A stretch of DNA of 21,357 nucleotides from DASWJQ01 sp036397095 (GTDB lineage: Bacteria > Chloroflexota > Anaerolineae > Anaerolineales > E44-bin32). The position numbers were made by a program, and so were the translations under genes. How positions within the stretch are numbered: the first letter of the stretch is position 1; the number at the start of each line of letters is the position of its first letter. The notes beneath the pieces were generated by a model. The model ran no database searches. It was not told the origin of the DNA and saw nothing but the letters and a program-made list of their open reading frames with translations. This document shows positions 1 through 7,401 of the stretch, in pieces. The DNA lies in NCBI GenBank assembly GCA_036397095.1, contig DASWJQ010000190.1:1-21357 (forward strand). The letters run 5' to 3'.

Positions 1-7
1 AACGGTG

Positions 8-802
8 TTAGGTTTTCGTTGCAACGGCGATAGCATACAGGGCTTGGTCGTCGGAGCCGGCGACGATGTTGAAGCCGTCGTTCACAATCTGCTCCACCTG
101 AACCCCTGTCAATGTCTCGCGCACCCGGCTGCGCCAGGCGGTCGGGATCCTGTGCTTCAACTTGAGGGTCATCAAGATCCGTTCGATCCAGCGCGACGCC
201 GGATTGAAGGCATAAGCCCGGTAGGCCACATTCGGCAGCTGGCAGTGGTGTTCGATCCGGCCGAAGTACGGAGAGAGCGCTGCCAGCAGCCCTTCCCCGG
301 TGAACTCTCGGAAATGGTTGCGGTTGAGCGGCGATCCATCCGTTTTCTTGAAGCTTGTCTCGGCGTTGGTGGTCGCGCAGATGAACCGCCCACCGACTGC
401 CAGCACACGGTGCGCTTCCTGCAGGAACGGCTGGTGCTCCGGCAGGTGCTCGATTAGCTCATTGCAGACGATCGCACCAATGCAGCCTGCCGGGAAAGAC
501 AGCGCAGTACAGTCCATCACGCCGAATTGGAGGGTGGCCTTTGGGTAGCGATGGCGGGCGTGGCGCAGGAGTCCCGGCTTGATATCGATGCCGATGACCG
601 TTTCGGCGGTTTCTGTCAGGATATTAGCGCCAAAACCTTCCCCGCAGCCCGCGTCGACCACCTTGCAGCCTTCGACCAAAGGCCCAGCCCAACGGTAGAA
701 GGCCTGGTGCATCGCAACCATGTACTGGCTCGATCGGGGGTCTTCCGGGACCAAGAAGTCGACGTCGGCGAAGTACCGGTCGAGTTCATGTGCCTCAGGC
801 AG
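8..802 (-). CDS. class I SAM-dependent methyltransferase
   Basis: Probable cytosolic S-adenosylmethionine methyltransferase; in this setting it likely modifies a sugar or lipid-linked glycan, but the substrate cannot be read from sequence. The Rossmann glycine motif VVDAGCGEGFG lies about 20 residues after the Met encoded at 721. It is followed by the acidic-loop motif VIGIDIKPG, then a motif IV/post-I region (CNELIEHLPEHQPFLQEAHRV) and VGGRFICATTN, all standard for Methyltransf_11/25-type proteins. The TAA stop at 8-10 is inside the window, so the 3' end is complete. The start is unclear: there is no ATG in frame between the end of the upstream flippase gene (stop 795-797) and 721. I chose the CTG at 802, which has an AAAGGGA-like ribosome site and gives an 8-base overlap with the upstream gene. 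TTG at 841 or 754 and ATG at 721 are alternatives. Family call sure, start not. Confidence 0.8.
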   Translation of the reverse strand: MPEAHELDRYFADVDFLVPEDPRSSQYMVAMHQAFYRWAGPLVEGCKVVDAGCGEGFGANILTETAETVIGIDIKPGLLRHARHRYPKATLQFGVMDCTALSFPAGCIGAIVCNELIEHLPEHQPFLQEAHRVLAVGGRFICATTNAETSFKKTDGSPLNRNHFREFTGEGLLAALSPYFGRIEHHCQLPNVAYRAYAFNPASRWIERILMTLKLKHRIPTAWRSRVRETLTGVQVEQIVNDGFNIVAGSDDQALYAIAVATKT

Positions 803-1760
803 GGAGGGTTCCCTTTCCGCGCCGCCCTCCGACGTACACAATCGCCCCAAGCAACGAGACTGCCAGCACGACAATCGACGACAGCAATCCGAGCGCGACG
901 GCCTGGTCTGCCTCGACCGAGGCGCCAAGGGCTGCCGTCAGAACGATGAGCGAGCCTTCTCGCACGCCGATCCCGTTCAGGCTAATCGGGATCATCGTCA
1001 ACAGCGCCACCAATGGCGCCAGGACGAAGTAGTGGCCCAACGAAAGTGCCAGCGACAAACTGCGGCCCAGGCAGTAGTAGAAGGCAATGCCCATTAGCTG
1101 GACTCCGAACGAGGCGGATATGATCTGCCAGCGCAACGCTCCCGGTCGGCCCAGCGCCGCGAAGCTCTCGATCAGCAGGTCGACGGGTACGCCGAGCCGA
1201 CCTCCCCGCCGCTCCGACAGCCAGCCCAGCAATCGGGGCAAGACCCGTGGGTGTAGCAACAAGAGACTACCGCACAGGGCGAGCAGGACAACGCCGATCC
1301 ATAGCACCGCGCCATCCAAGCCGAGGCCCGCACCCAGGAGCAGGACAACCAGCGCAGGTAGAGCGACATAGGCGAGGGTGATCAGCCCGATAACCCGTTC
1401 CATGAGCACCAGGAATAGTGAGCGGGCGTACCCGACCTCCCCATCCGCGACCCAGTAAGCCCTATAGAGATCACCGCCGACGGAGGTCGGGAGGAAGTTG
1501 TTGAAGAACAACCCCACCAGGACCGCCCGGATCAGGCCCACCAGGGGTGGCCGCAGGCTGAACAGCCGGAGCAAGGCGGACCAGCGCAGCGCCCATACAA
1601 CCTTCGCCAGCAGTTGCACCGCGACGGCCGCCAGCAGCCAGTATGGGTCGAGACCTTGTACCAGCACAGCTACTTGCCCCGGCCCGACACGCCACAGCAG
1701 GTACGCGACGATGCCCACACCGAGACCGAGCCGAATGGCGTAGGAGACCGACCGGCGCAT
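795..1760 (-). CDS. UPF0104 / lysylphosphatidylglycerol synthase TM-like membrane protein (flippase-like)
   Basis: Integral inner-membrane protein of the UPF0104 family (Pfam LPG_synthase_TM, YbhN/AglD-like), 321 residues with roughly eight hydrophobic segments. Family hallmarks visible are FFNNFLPTSVGGDLYRAYW near residue 85, an MERVIGLI segment shortly after, and IPISLNGIGVREG near residue 260. Relatives are common in polysaccharide and glycolipid loci and are often proposed to move or handle lipid-linked intermediates, but no transport reaction is proven for this subfamily. ATG at 1760 is chosen because GGAGG lies five bases upstream. An in-frame GTG at 1826 would add 22 polar Ala/Pro-rich residues and has no ribosome site. 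The preceding gene is a carbamoyltransferase about 130 bp upstream, and the next gene, a methyltransferase, overlaps its end. Without a Wzx-type flippase in the window, a glycan export role is attractive but inferred. Confidence 0.85.
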   Translation of the reverse strand: MRRSVSYAIRLGLGVGIVAYLLWRVGPGQVAVLVQGLDPYWLLAAVAVQLLAKVVWALRWSALLRLFSLRPPLVGLIRAVLVGLFFNNFLPTSVGGDLYRAYWVADGEVGYARSLFLVLMERVIGLITLAYVALPALVVLLLGAGLGLDGAVLWIGVVLLALCGSLLLLHPRVLPRLLGWLSERRGGRLGVPVDLLIESFAALGRPGALRWQIISASFGVQLMGIAFYYCLGRSLSLALSLGHYFVLAPLVALLTMIPISLNGIGVREGSLIVLTAALGASVEADQAVALGLLSSIVVLAVSLLGAIVYVGGRRGKGTLPA

Positions 1761-1765
1761 GCGGC

Positions 1766-1770
1766 CCTCC
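1766..1770 (-). promoter_or_regulatory. Shine-Dalgarno site deciding the start of the UPF0104 gene
   Basis: The minus strand reads GGAGG five bases before ATG 1760. The alternative GTG at 1826 has no comparable sequence, so this site argues for the shorter protein. Confidence 0.6.
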
Positions 1771-1889
1771 GCCCCCTGCACAGCAGGCGCCTGGCCGCTG
1801 ACGGCAGAGGGAGCCAGGTCAGCCACACGTGCGCTCGGTGGTGCCTGCGCTGGCCGATGGCGGCTGCGGCCCGCACCCAGGATGGATGA

Positions 1890-3677
1890 TCAAGACTCGA
1901 CCGCCGCCGGCACACCGACCGGCTGCAGTGGGTGGGTCAGCGGTTCGGGGTGCCGGATCAAGTAGCTGCCGATGGCCAGGTAGTCGAGGTTGCCCTGCAG
2001 AAAGGCGCGGACGCAATCATCGGCGGAGTTCACAATCGGCTCGCCATGCATGTTGAAGCTTGTATTGATGACCGCCGGCAAACCGGTCCGGTCGCGGAAG
2101 CCGCGGATGATCCGGTAGTAGCTGGGGTTTGTCTCCTCCCGGACCAGTTGTGGGCGCGCCGTCCCGTCAACGTGGACGACCCCAGGTAGGTTCGTACGCA
2201 TCCATGGCTTGCAGTCAAACGTGATCGTCATGAACTCGGCCGCATGCTCTCCGCCCCCCACGTTGAAGAAGCAGTCGTCACGCGCCTCGTACAGGGTGGC
2301 CGGCGCGAATGGCATGAATTCGGTACGTTGCAGATTCTCATTGAGCCAGTCGTTGACACTCGGGTCGGTTGGTTTGTACAGGATCGAACGGTTTCCGAGG
2401 GCGCGCGGGCCATACTCCATACGCCCCGCCGCGCGTGCAACGACATGTCCTTCGCTGAGCAGATCGGCGACGTGGTCCTCGATTGGCCGTTCGGTGGGCT
2501 CGGGTCGGAGTCCGTACTTGCTGAGCGCCTGCTCGATTGCCTCCTCTGTCAAATCACGTCCGAGATAGACATCGGAGAGTGGGGCCGGATCTCGCGGCAT
2601 CGTCCGATCCAGCACCCCCGGTACACAAGCCGCCAACGCCGCGCCGACCGACAGGCCGCCGTCGCTCATATGCGGATGAACAAAGAACCGATCGATCTCC
2701 GCTAGACCCAGCACCTCCTGGTTGACGCGAACATTGGCGAACACCCCACCGGCGACAGCGAGATCGCGCAGCCCGGTGCGCTGCGCCCAGAATCTCGCGT
2801 AGCGACGCACGACCCGTTCGAAATGTCGTTGAATGCTGGCGGCCAGATCCTCTCGGGCCCAGCCCTGCGGCAACTGTCGTCTCAACTCATCGGCCGCCGC
2901 CCGGAAGACCAGCCCGGCGCGGTTCACGATCGTCCCACCCGCCTCATCGACGAATTGCTCCAGGAGGTCGAGATACTTGGGCTCTCCGTGACCCGCCAGT
3001 CCAGTGATCTTGCCCTCGTGTTTCATCGCCTTGAAGCCGCATAGATCGGTTACGTACGCGTAGTAATTGCCCAGCGAGTTGAACGATGAGACCTCGTGGA
3101 GGAGCTTGAGCCGACCATTGGTTGCGGTAGCAATGAGTGAACTTCGACCGTCGCCGCCCCCGTCGATGGAAACCACCAACGCGTTCTCAAAGCCGCTTGT
3201 GAAGTAGGCCGACGTCAGGTGGGCGAAATGATGGTCAACGAACTTGACCGGACATCGGATCGAGAATTCGTCCCGCAGGATCTGTTCGATCCGCCGCTGC
3301 CGGAGGCTAAATTTCGGCGAAAGCAGGGCATAGTAGCCCGCCTCCAGCCATGGGAGGTTCCTCTGAAAGCGGGACAACGGACCTGCGAGGCGTTTGATGG
3401 CACTGTCAGCTCGGCTATTCGACGACAACTGCTGCCAGCCGTCAAACGGCTGCAGCTCGTCAACGAAGATCCCCCTTTCCGCGGCCACAACAACCGCATC
3501 AAGCGAGTCGGGGGTGGTAGCGGACAGGTCCATTACCTCACGTATCGCCCCCCGGGGGAAACCGACGACCAGCTTCAACCGAGAGAGTCGTTCCTCGTTC
3601 ACGGCCGCCAGAATACGCCCGTCCTCGACAATGGCGGCGCCACTGTCACCCTCGGTCGTAATCCCCAAGACTCTCAT
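1890..3677 (-). CDS. NodU/CmcH/TobZ-family O-carbamoyltransferase
   Basis: 595 residues, the usual full length for this family, which transfers a carbamoyl group from carbamoyl phosphate, via carbamoyl-adenylate, to a hydroxyl on a sugar or antibiotic. The Kae1-like half has DHHFAH (148-153), IDGGGDG (171-177), GKITGLAGHGEP (222-233), GGVFANVRVN (310-319) and HMSDGGLSVGAA (336-347). The YrdC-like half has GRMEYGPRALGNRS (418-431), TEFMPFAP (452-459) and NTSFNMHGEPIV (538-549). The extreme N-terminus reads GITTEGDSGAAIV, where most relatives have a His-Asp pair before the small residues. The gene most likely carbamoylates a sugar of the glycan made here, comparable to NodU on Nod factor. It starts at ATG 3677, about 165 bp after the secreted-protein gene with a strong hairpin between, and no other in-frame start is as good. 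No obvious strong ribosome site is seen. Confidence 0.92.
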   Translation of the reverse strand: MRVLGITTEGDSGAAIVEDGRILAAVNEERLSRLKLVVGFPRGAIREVMDLSATTPDSLDAVVVAAERGIFVDELQPFDGWQQLSSNSRADSAIKRLAGPLSRFQRNLPWLEAGYYALLSPKFSLRQRRIEQILRDEFSIRCPVKFVDHHFAHLTSAYFTSGFENALVVSIDGGGDGRSSLIATATNGRLKLLHEVSSFNSLGNYYAYVTDLCGFKAMKHEGKITGLAGHGEPKYLDLLEQFVDEAGGTIVNRAGLVFRAAADELRRQLPQGWAREDLAASIQRHFERVVRRYARFWAQRTGLRDLAVAGGVFANVRVNQEVLGLAEIDRFFVHPHMSDGGLSVGAALAACVPGVLDRTMPRDPAPLSDVYLGRDLTEEAIEQALSKYGLRPEPTERPIEDHVADLLSEGHVVARAAGRMEYGPRALGNRSILYKPTDPSVNDWLNENLQRTEFMPFAPATLYEARDDCFFNVGGGEHAAEFMTITFDCKPWMRTNLPGVVHVDGTARPQLVREETNPSYYRIIRGFRDRTGLPAVINTSFNMHGEPIVNSADDCVRAFLQGNLDYLAIGSYLIRHPEPLTHPLQPVGVPAAVES

Positions 3678-3785
3678 AGTTAGGGTTCCATTCTCAGTTC
3701 AACACGCGGCTGCACAAGGATCAGGGCCTCACGTCCGACCGCAGTCTGGCAGTATGTCTACCAAGGCCCCGGCCGCCGTGGTCAT

Positions 3786-3821
3786 GGGAGGGAGCAGGGC
3801 CCGAGGGTCCTGCTCCCTCTC
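3786..3821 (-). terminator. strong hairpin after the secreted-protein gene, possible terminator or mRNA-end stabiliser
   Basis: GAGGGAGCAGG pairs without mismatch with CCTGCTCCCTC on the minus transcript (11 bp, arms 3788-3798 and 3809-3819), with two more inner G-C pairs around a short loop. It starts about 25 bases past the TAG stop of the secreted CTPGFWK protein. No U-run follows on the minus strand, so it may be a partial terminator or a 3'-end stabiliser that sets the upstream gene's transcript level apart from the carbamoyltransferase. The rest of 3678-3843 shows nothing recognisable. Confidence 0.5.
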
Positions 3822-3843
3822 GAAACAGACTAGATGCTTGGGC

Positions 3844-4848
3844 TCAGTCTAGCCCGCAGCCCAGTTCATTTTGGAGTTCGAAGGTGTCCTTGGCGTCCTC
3901 GAACTCACCCGAGTTGTAGGCCGCCTGGACGATGGCCATCACTTCCACCACGTTGTACAGGTAGTCAACATCCGGGTTTGCGGCGTTCAGGAGGGCAGCA
4001 ACGGCATGCCGGCCGAGCGCGGCCTCGCCACCACCGCCCCGCTCCAGCGCCTCCAGGAGCGTGCCTCCGAACGAAGAGGTCACCCCGAAGGCTGCGTCAT
4101 AGGAATCGCTCGGGGAGTGGTCTATCCACGAGTCGGAGTGAGCCGGCTGCTTCCAGAAGCCAGGCGTGCACCCTGCAAACCCGTTCTCATCCTCCTCTTC
4201 CCATGAGATCTCGATGTTGTCGATGGCGCCGGAACCATTCAGGTCCACGATCATTGAGTCCGCGCCCGCAACGTTGATAGGAACAACGGCCATCCCCCCA
4301 TTGCCGGTGTCAGGCAGAGCGATCGTCGCCAGTAGGGTTGTGAAGCCGCCACTGTAGACATTCACCGTGGCGTCACCCTCGGCTTCGGCGAACTCGACGT
4401 CGAGAACCGTGATACTCTCGACCGTCACGACCCCGTCGGCCCAGCCCGAGAAGTCAAAGGAGTAGAACGCCCCCGCCACGTCGATGTCGTCCGGGTCGCT
4501 CGAGACGAGATCTTCTGAGATGATCAGGACGTTGCCCAGACTGGGTTGGAAGAGATCATCGTCGCCGCCAGAGCAGCCGCCAGTGCAATTGGCGTCGAAG
4601 ATCATGGCGCGGTTGGTCCCGGGGTCGTGTGGATGGGCGGCGAAAACCCCAACCGATCCGCCGCCGTCATCGCCTGAGATCCCGATCCCGTGCGAAACGC
4701 TTGACACGATCGTTCCTTCCGCCAAGCCTTCGAAATCAATCGTGGAACTGAAGCTCGCAGCGGCGGCAGGGGAGAAGACCGAGACAGCCATGGAAAGAAC
4801 CATGACGGCGGTCACCCCACCCTGGAGCAGTGCGGTCTTAGTTTTCAT
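3844..4848 (-). CDS. secreted beta-rich protein with C-terminal CTPGFWK domain
   Basis: 334 residues, exported. Residues 1-31 are a Sec signal peptide: Lys at 3 and 5, a hydrophobic core, and an Ala-rich cleavage zone. Residues about 35-216 form an acidic, Gly/Asp-rich, likely beta-sandwich domain opening with IDFEGLAEGT and closing with GSGAIDNIEI, a layout seen in many PEP-CTERM-type surface proteins. Residues 227-233 are CTPGFWK, start of a C-terminal domain also found in other bacterial secreted proteins, with GRHAVAALLNAA (279-290) and a terminal GCGLD. Only four cysteines occur (88, 92, 227, 331), suggesting two disulfides after export. There is no PEP-CTERM, LPXTG, lipobox or C-terminal membrane anchor. 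Start ATG 4848 has a near-perfect AAAGGAGG site. Function unknown; as the only secreted protein in the locus it may be a glycan-associated or glycosylated surface protein (inference). Confidence 0.85.
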   Translation of the reverse strand: MKTKTALLQGGVTAVMVLSMAVSVFSPAAAASFSSTIDFEGLAEGTIVSSVSHGIGISGDDGGGSVGVFAAHPHDPGTNRAMIFDANCTGGCSGGDDDLFQPSLGNVLIISEDLVSSDPDDIDVAGAFYSFDFSGWADGVVTVESITVLDVEFAEAEGDATVNVYSGGFTTLLATIALPDTGNGGMAVVPINVAGADSMIVDLNGSGAIDNIEISWEEEDENGFAGCTPGFWKQPAHSDSWIDHSPSDSYDAAFGVTSSFGGTLLEALERGGGGEAALGRHAVAALLNAANPDVDYLYNVVEVMAIVQAAYNSGEFEDAKDTFELQNELGCGLD

Positions 4849-4858
4849 GACTCATTTT

Positions 4859-4866
4859 CCTCCTTT
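4859..4866 (-). promoter_or_regulatory. strong Shine-Dalgarno (AAAGGAGG) for the secreted protein
   Basis: The minus strand carries AAAGGAGG ten bases before ATG 4848. It is the best ribosome site in the window and implies high translation, in keeping with an abundant exported product. I could not identify a convincing promoter in the rest of 4849-4945. Confidence 0.65.
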
Positions 4867-4945
4867 GGATGGAAGCCTCTTAGCTACTTGACAACGCGTT
4901 TGTCTTCCTGGGCCGCTCCTTTCGTTCAAATGAGCAAGAAATTAC

Positions 4946-5944
4946 CTATTTGGATGCCGACGGGAGCCCGCCCTGGTGGGGGAGGTCGCTGAGTGTCCGC
5001 CGGAGACCTTCCTCCAGATCGACCCGGGGCACAAACCCGAGCAAGCGGCGGGCCTTCTCCGTACTGAAGGCTGCATCGCCGCTGAAGAACTTGAGGCTGC
5101 GGGTGCTAAAGGGGGCATTCCGGCCGATCACACCGAAGAGTCTCTCGAGTATCCACGCGCCCGTCCAAACGACCGGGCGGGGCAGTCTCATCCTAGGGGG
5201 CTTCCGCCCAATCAGGCTGGCCATGTTTTCAACCAGCCGCCGCAGTTCCACAGGATTGGGCCCGGCCATGATGAAAACCTCCCCCACGGCGTTCGGATGG
5301 TTGGCGGCCAGTTCGAACCCCTCAAGCATGTCGTCGATGAAGATCGGATGGCGGAGGTTCGTCCCGTCGCCAACATAGAAGAATGTCCCGTTGGCCAGGC
5401 TGTGGTAGAGCTTTCGGGTGCGTGGGCATCCCGGACCGTACACCCACGCCGGTCGGATTACCACAACCGGGTACCCGACCGCCCGGCCATACGCCAGCAC
5501 AGTCTGCTCCCCTGCCAGCTTGGTGCGCTCGTAGCCGATTTCCGGAGCGGGCTTGGTCGTTTCGTCCGCAGGTTTGGGCGGCGCGTCCCCAAAGACACCG
5601 ACGCTGCTGCAGTGCACAAACCGCCCCACCCCGGCGGCATGGCACCGCCTAGTCAACCGAGCGGCGCCCTCGACGTTCACTTCTCTGTACTCCTGCTCAG
5701 AGGCCCCGGTTTCCAGATGCCTGCTTGCCAGATGAAAGCAGATCTGTTGGCCAGCCAGGTGGGGATCCACCCGCCGATCATCCCCGAAGTCTGCCTCGAC
5801 AACCCGCAGCCGGCCCTCGCCTGAAACGGCCTCGAGCGAGCCGACATTCACATCGATGGCGGTTACCCGCCGGCCGCGCCGCAACTGATCGCGCACGAGG
5901 TGGGTGCCAATGAAGCCTCCGGCACCTGTGATGAGAACGTCCAT
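4946..5944 (-). CDS. NAD(P)-dependent extended SDR epimerase/dehydratase-like protein
   Basis: 332-residue extended short-chain dehydrogenase. It has the N-terminal dinucleotide motif GAGGFIG (7-13), an acidic residue after the second beta strand (D31), catalytic Ser at SS (113-114) and YERTK (Tyr138, Lys142). RPAWVYGPG (164-172) and the H199-PIFIDD stretch also match the extended family. The sequence suits a 3-beta-hydroxysteroid-dehydrogenase-like or sugar-nucleotide epimerase/reductase; a hydrophobic patch near 255-275 is seen in some membrane-associated members. The exact sugar cannot be told. The ATG at 5944 directly abuts the TAG of the upstream methyltransferase (TAGATG), so the two are almost certainly translated in coupling. 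Confidence 0.85.
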   Translation of the reverse strand: MDVLITGAGGFIGTHLVRDQLRRGRRVTAIDVNVGSLEAVSGEGRLRVVEADFGDDRRVDPHLAGQQICFHLASRHLETGASEQEYREVNVEGAARLTRRCHAAGVGRFVHCSSVGVFGDAPPKPADETTKPAPEIGYERTKLAGEQTVLAYGRAVGYPVVVIRPAWVYGPGCPRTRKLYHSLANGTFFYVGDGTNLRHPIFIDDMLEGFELAANHPNAVGEVFIMAGPNPVELRRLVENMASLIGRKPPRMRLPRPVVWTGAWILERLFGVIGRNAPFSTRSLKFFSGDAAFSTEKARRLLGFVPRVDLEEGLRRTLSDLPHQGGLPSASK

Positions 5945-6844
5945 CTAGGAGATCTTCCTACCGGCAACGATGACGGCATAGCCTCGGCCAAATGGGATTA
6001 GCGCGTCCAGGCGCGAGATCGCCCAGAACAAAGGGTAGATCCAACTGTAGAGCCGGTAGGTCCCGCCGACCGATCTCAATTGCTCCTGGGTCTGTGGTGC
6101 GATCCCCGGTTTGTGGTCCGCGCCCGCGCGATCTCCCCGAAGCAGTTTGACATAGGCGAAGTTGATTCCAAGTTCCAGCATTTCTGAGAAGAACCGCGAG
6201 TAGCTGGCAGCGGCATAGGGCGTGACCCCGACGGCCTGCAGCTGCGCCTCCAACTCGGGGACGTCATATCCGACAACGAAGTGGCCATACACCGTGGGCG
6301 ACATCCCCAACTGGTTCTTGATTCGGACCCCTAACTTGCGTTCATCACCGTTGGGTGTGCTGACAATGACACGCCCGCCAGACGTCGTTACCCGAGCAAG
6401 CTCCCGATTGAACTCGGCTGGCTGCTCAAGGTGCTCGTGCACGTCGATTGCAACCACCGTATCAAAGGCTCCGTCAGCATAAGGTAGGGTCGGTTTGGTC
6501 GAGTCAAGCCGGGCGACCGCGTCTCCGGTCAGCTCGGTGATCTGCTGGATGCCCGTTCCCTCGGCGTCCGCCCAGGACCACCGACCGCCCATCTGCTTGA
6601 ACTTCCAGTTCATCGCCCCATTATTATCGCCACAGGTAACGAGCAGGCATGCCTGGCGGCCCAGGTCGCCAAGGAGTTTTCCAATCTCCTTCACTTTCTG
6701 CTGCTTCTTGATCGTCCTGCGGAACATGCGCAGTTGCCAGGGTTCGTTGCCGTCCCCGCGCCCCGAGTTAGCTGCTTGGTCCTCGCCGGAACTGCCCGCG
6801 CCGGCGCGAGCCGCTTCCGGTTTTTGCCGTGTCGGCGGCATCAT
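5945..6844 (-). CDS. class I methyltransferase-like protein with degenerate SAM motif I
   Basis: 299 residues. The core resembles Methyltransf_11: FDTVVAIDVHEHLEQP (127-142) is the motif IV region and GGRVIVSTPNGD (156-167) the following strand. The usual motif I (GxGxG) is replaced by LLVTCGDNNGAMNW (67-80), so SAM binding may be atypical. The first 40 residues are polar, low-complexity and probably disordered; the C-terminus (about 265-299) is hydrophobic and aromatic, possibly membrane-associating. The start ATG at 6844 overlaps the upstream gene's TGA (ATGA), and the stop abuts the start of the SDR gene. Likely role: methylation or a related SAM-dependent step on a lipid-linked sugar (inference). 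It could also be a non-catalytic homologue. Confidence 0.78.
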   Translation of the reverse strand: MMPPTRQKPEAARAGAGSSGEDQAANSGRGDGNEPWQLRMFRRTIKKQQKVKEIGKLLGDLGRQACLLVTCGDNNGAMNWKFKQMGGRWSWADAEGTGIQQITELTGDAVARLDSTKPTLPYADGAFDTVVAIDVHEHLEQPAEFNRELARVTTSGGRVIVSTPNGDERKLGVRIKNQLGMSPTVYGHFVVGYDVPELEAQLQAVGVTPYAAASYSRFFSEMLELGINFAYVKLLRGDRAGADHKPGIAPQTQEQLRSVGGTYRLYSWIYPLFWAISRLDALIPFGRGYAVIVAGRKIS

Positions 6845-7398
6845 GCGGACTTCGGGGGCCCGCCGTGCTGGGCCGCCGGGTTGGGTTTGGCTTGCTGGAA
6901 AAGCGGTGAACGGAAAACGATGAGCAGGAGGGCGGAGTAGACGCTTTCGAACGCGATGAACGTCAGGTGGCTGGCATCCAGCACTCCACGCGAGTAGTGA
7001 ACCGGTGGGAAGATCTGGATGGGCGCAATAACATATGCGGCGCTAAACGGCCACAGCAGCTGCACGCCCGGGCCCCCGCCCAGCATGTCGAGTAGGACAT
7101 GTGATCCATACAGAACCGCGGTCAGCAGGAAGGCGCGGCTCCCGTCCCGACCCAGGACGGCGAAGATCAGCCCAACCAGCCCGGCGATGGTAAGCGTGAA
7201 GACGATGCTGTGGCTGAACGTGTGGTGGATCCGTCGATCAAACACCAGTTGAAAGATGAAGTCCAGGTCGGCGACATTCGCCAGGACCAAGAGGCTCGCC
7301 AGGCGCACCAGTCTTCGCCACCTCGAAGAAGGCGCCCGCTCCGGAAATAATTGGGCCAGCGCGATCCCAGTAGCCGAGTGCGCGATCGGCGAGGGCAT
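6841..7398 (-). CDS. YdjM/DUF457-family membrane-bound metal-dependent hydrolase
   Basis: 185-residue membrane protein with about four hydrophobic segments. Family signature residues are present: His7 in SPIAHS, the DLD pair (44-46), HHTFSHS (58-64), and SHVLLDML (99-106) followed by WPF (116-118). These His/Asp residues are thought to bind metal in the YdjM (PF04307) family, whose members are called membrane-bound metal-dependent hydrolases although substrates are mostly unknown; family members turn up in EPS and exosortase-type loci. The tail from about residue 170 is Pro/Gly-rich and cytosolic-looking. ATG 7398 lies three bases after the TAA of the glycerol-3-phosphate dehydrogenase gene, with no good ribosome site of its own, which suggests translational coupling. 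Confidence 0.85.
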   Translation of the reverse strand: MPSPIAHSATGIALAQLFPERAPSSRWRRLVRLASLLVLANVADLDFIFQLVFDRRIHHTFSHSIVFTLTIAGLVGLIFAVLGRDGSRAFLLTAVLYGSHVLLDMLGGGPGVQLLWPFSAAYVIAPIQIFPPVHYSRGVLDASHLTFIAFESVYSALLLIVFRSPLFQQAKPNPAAQHGGPPKSA

Positions 7399-7401
7399 AA
7401 T

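Noticed and set aside
4849..4945. Possible sigma-70 promoter before the secreted-protein gene (TTGTCA or TTGAAC boxes)
   Set aside because: No -10 box at a proper spacing was convincing, so only the ribosome site is reported.
4976..5824. 282-residue plus-strand open frame
   Set aside because: Antisense shadow of the SDR gene, which has intact GAGGFIG and YxxxK motifs.
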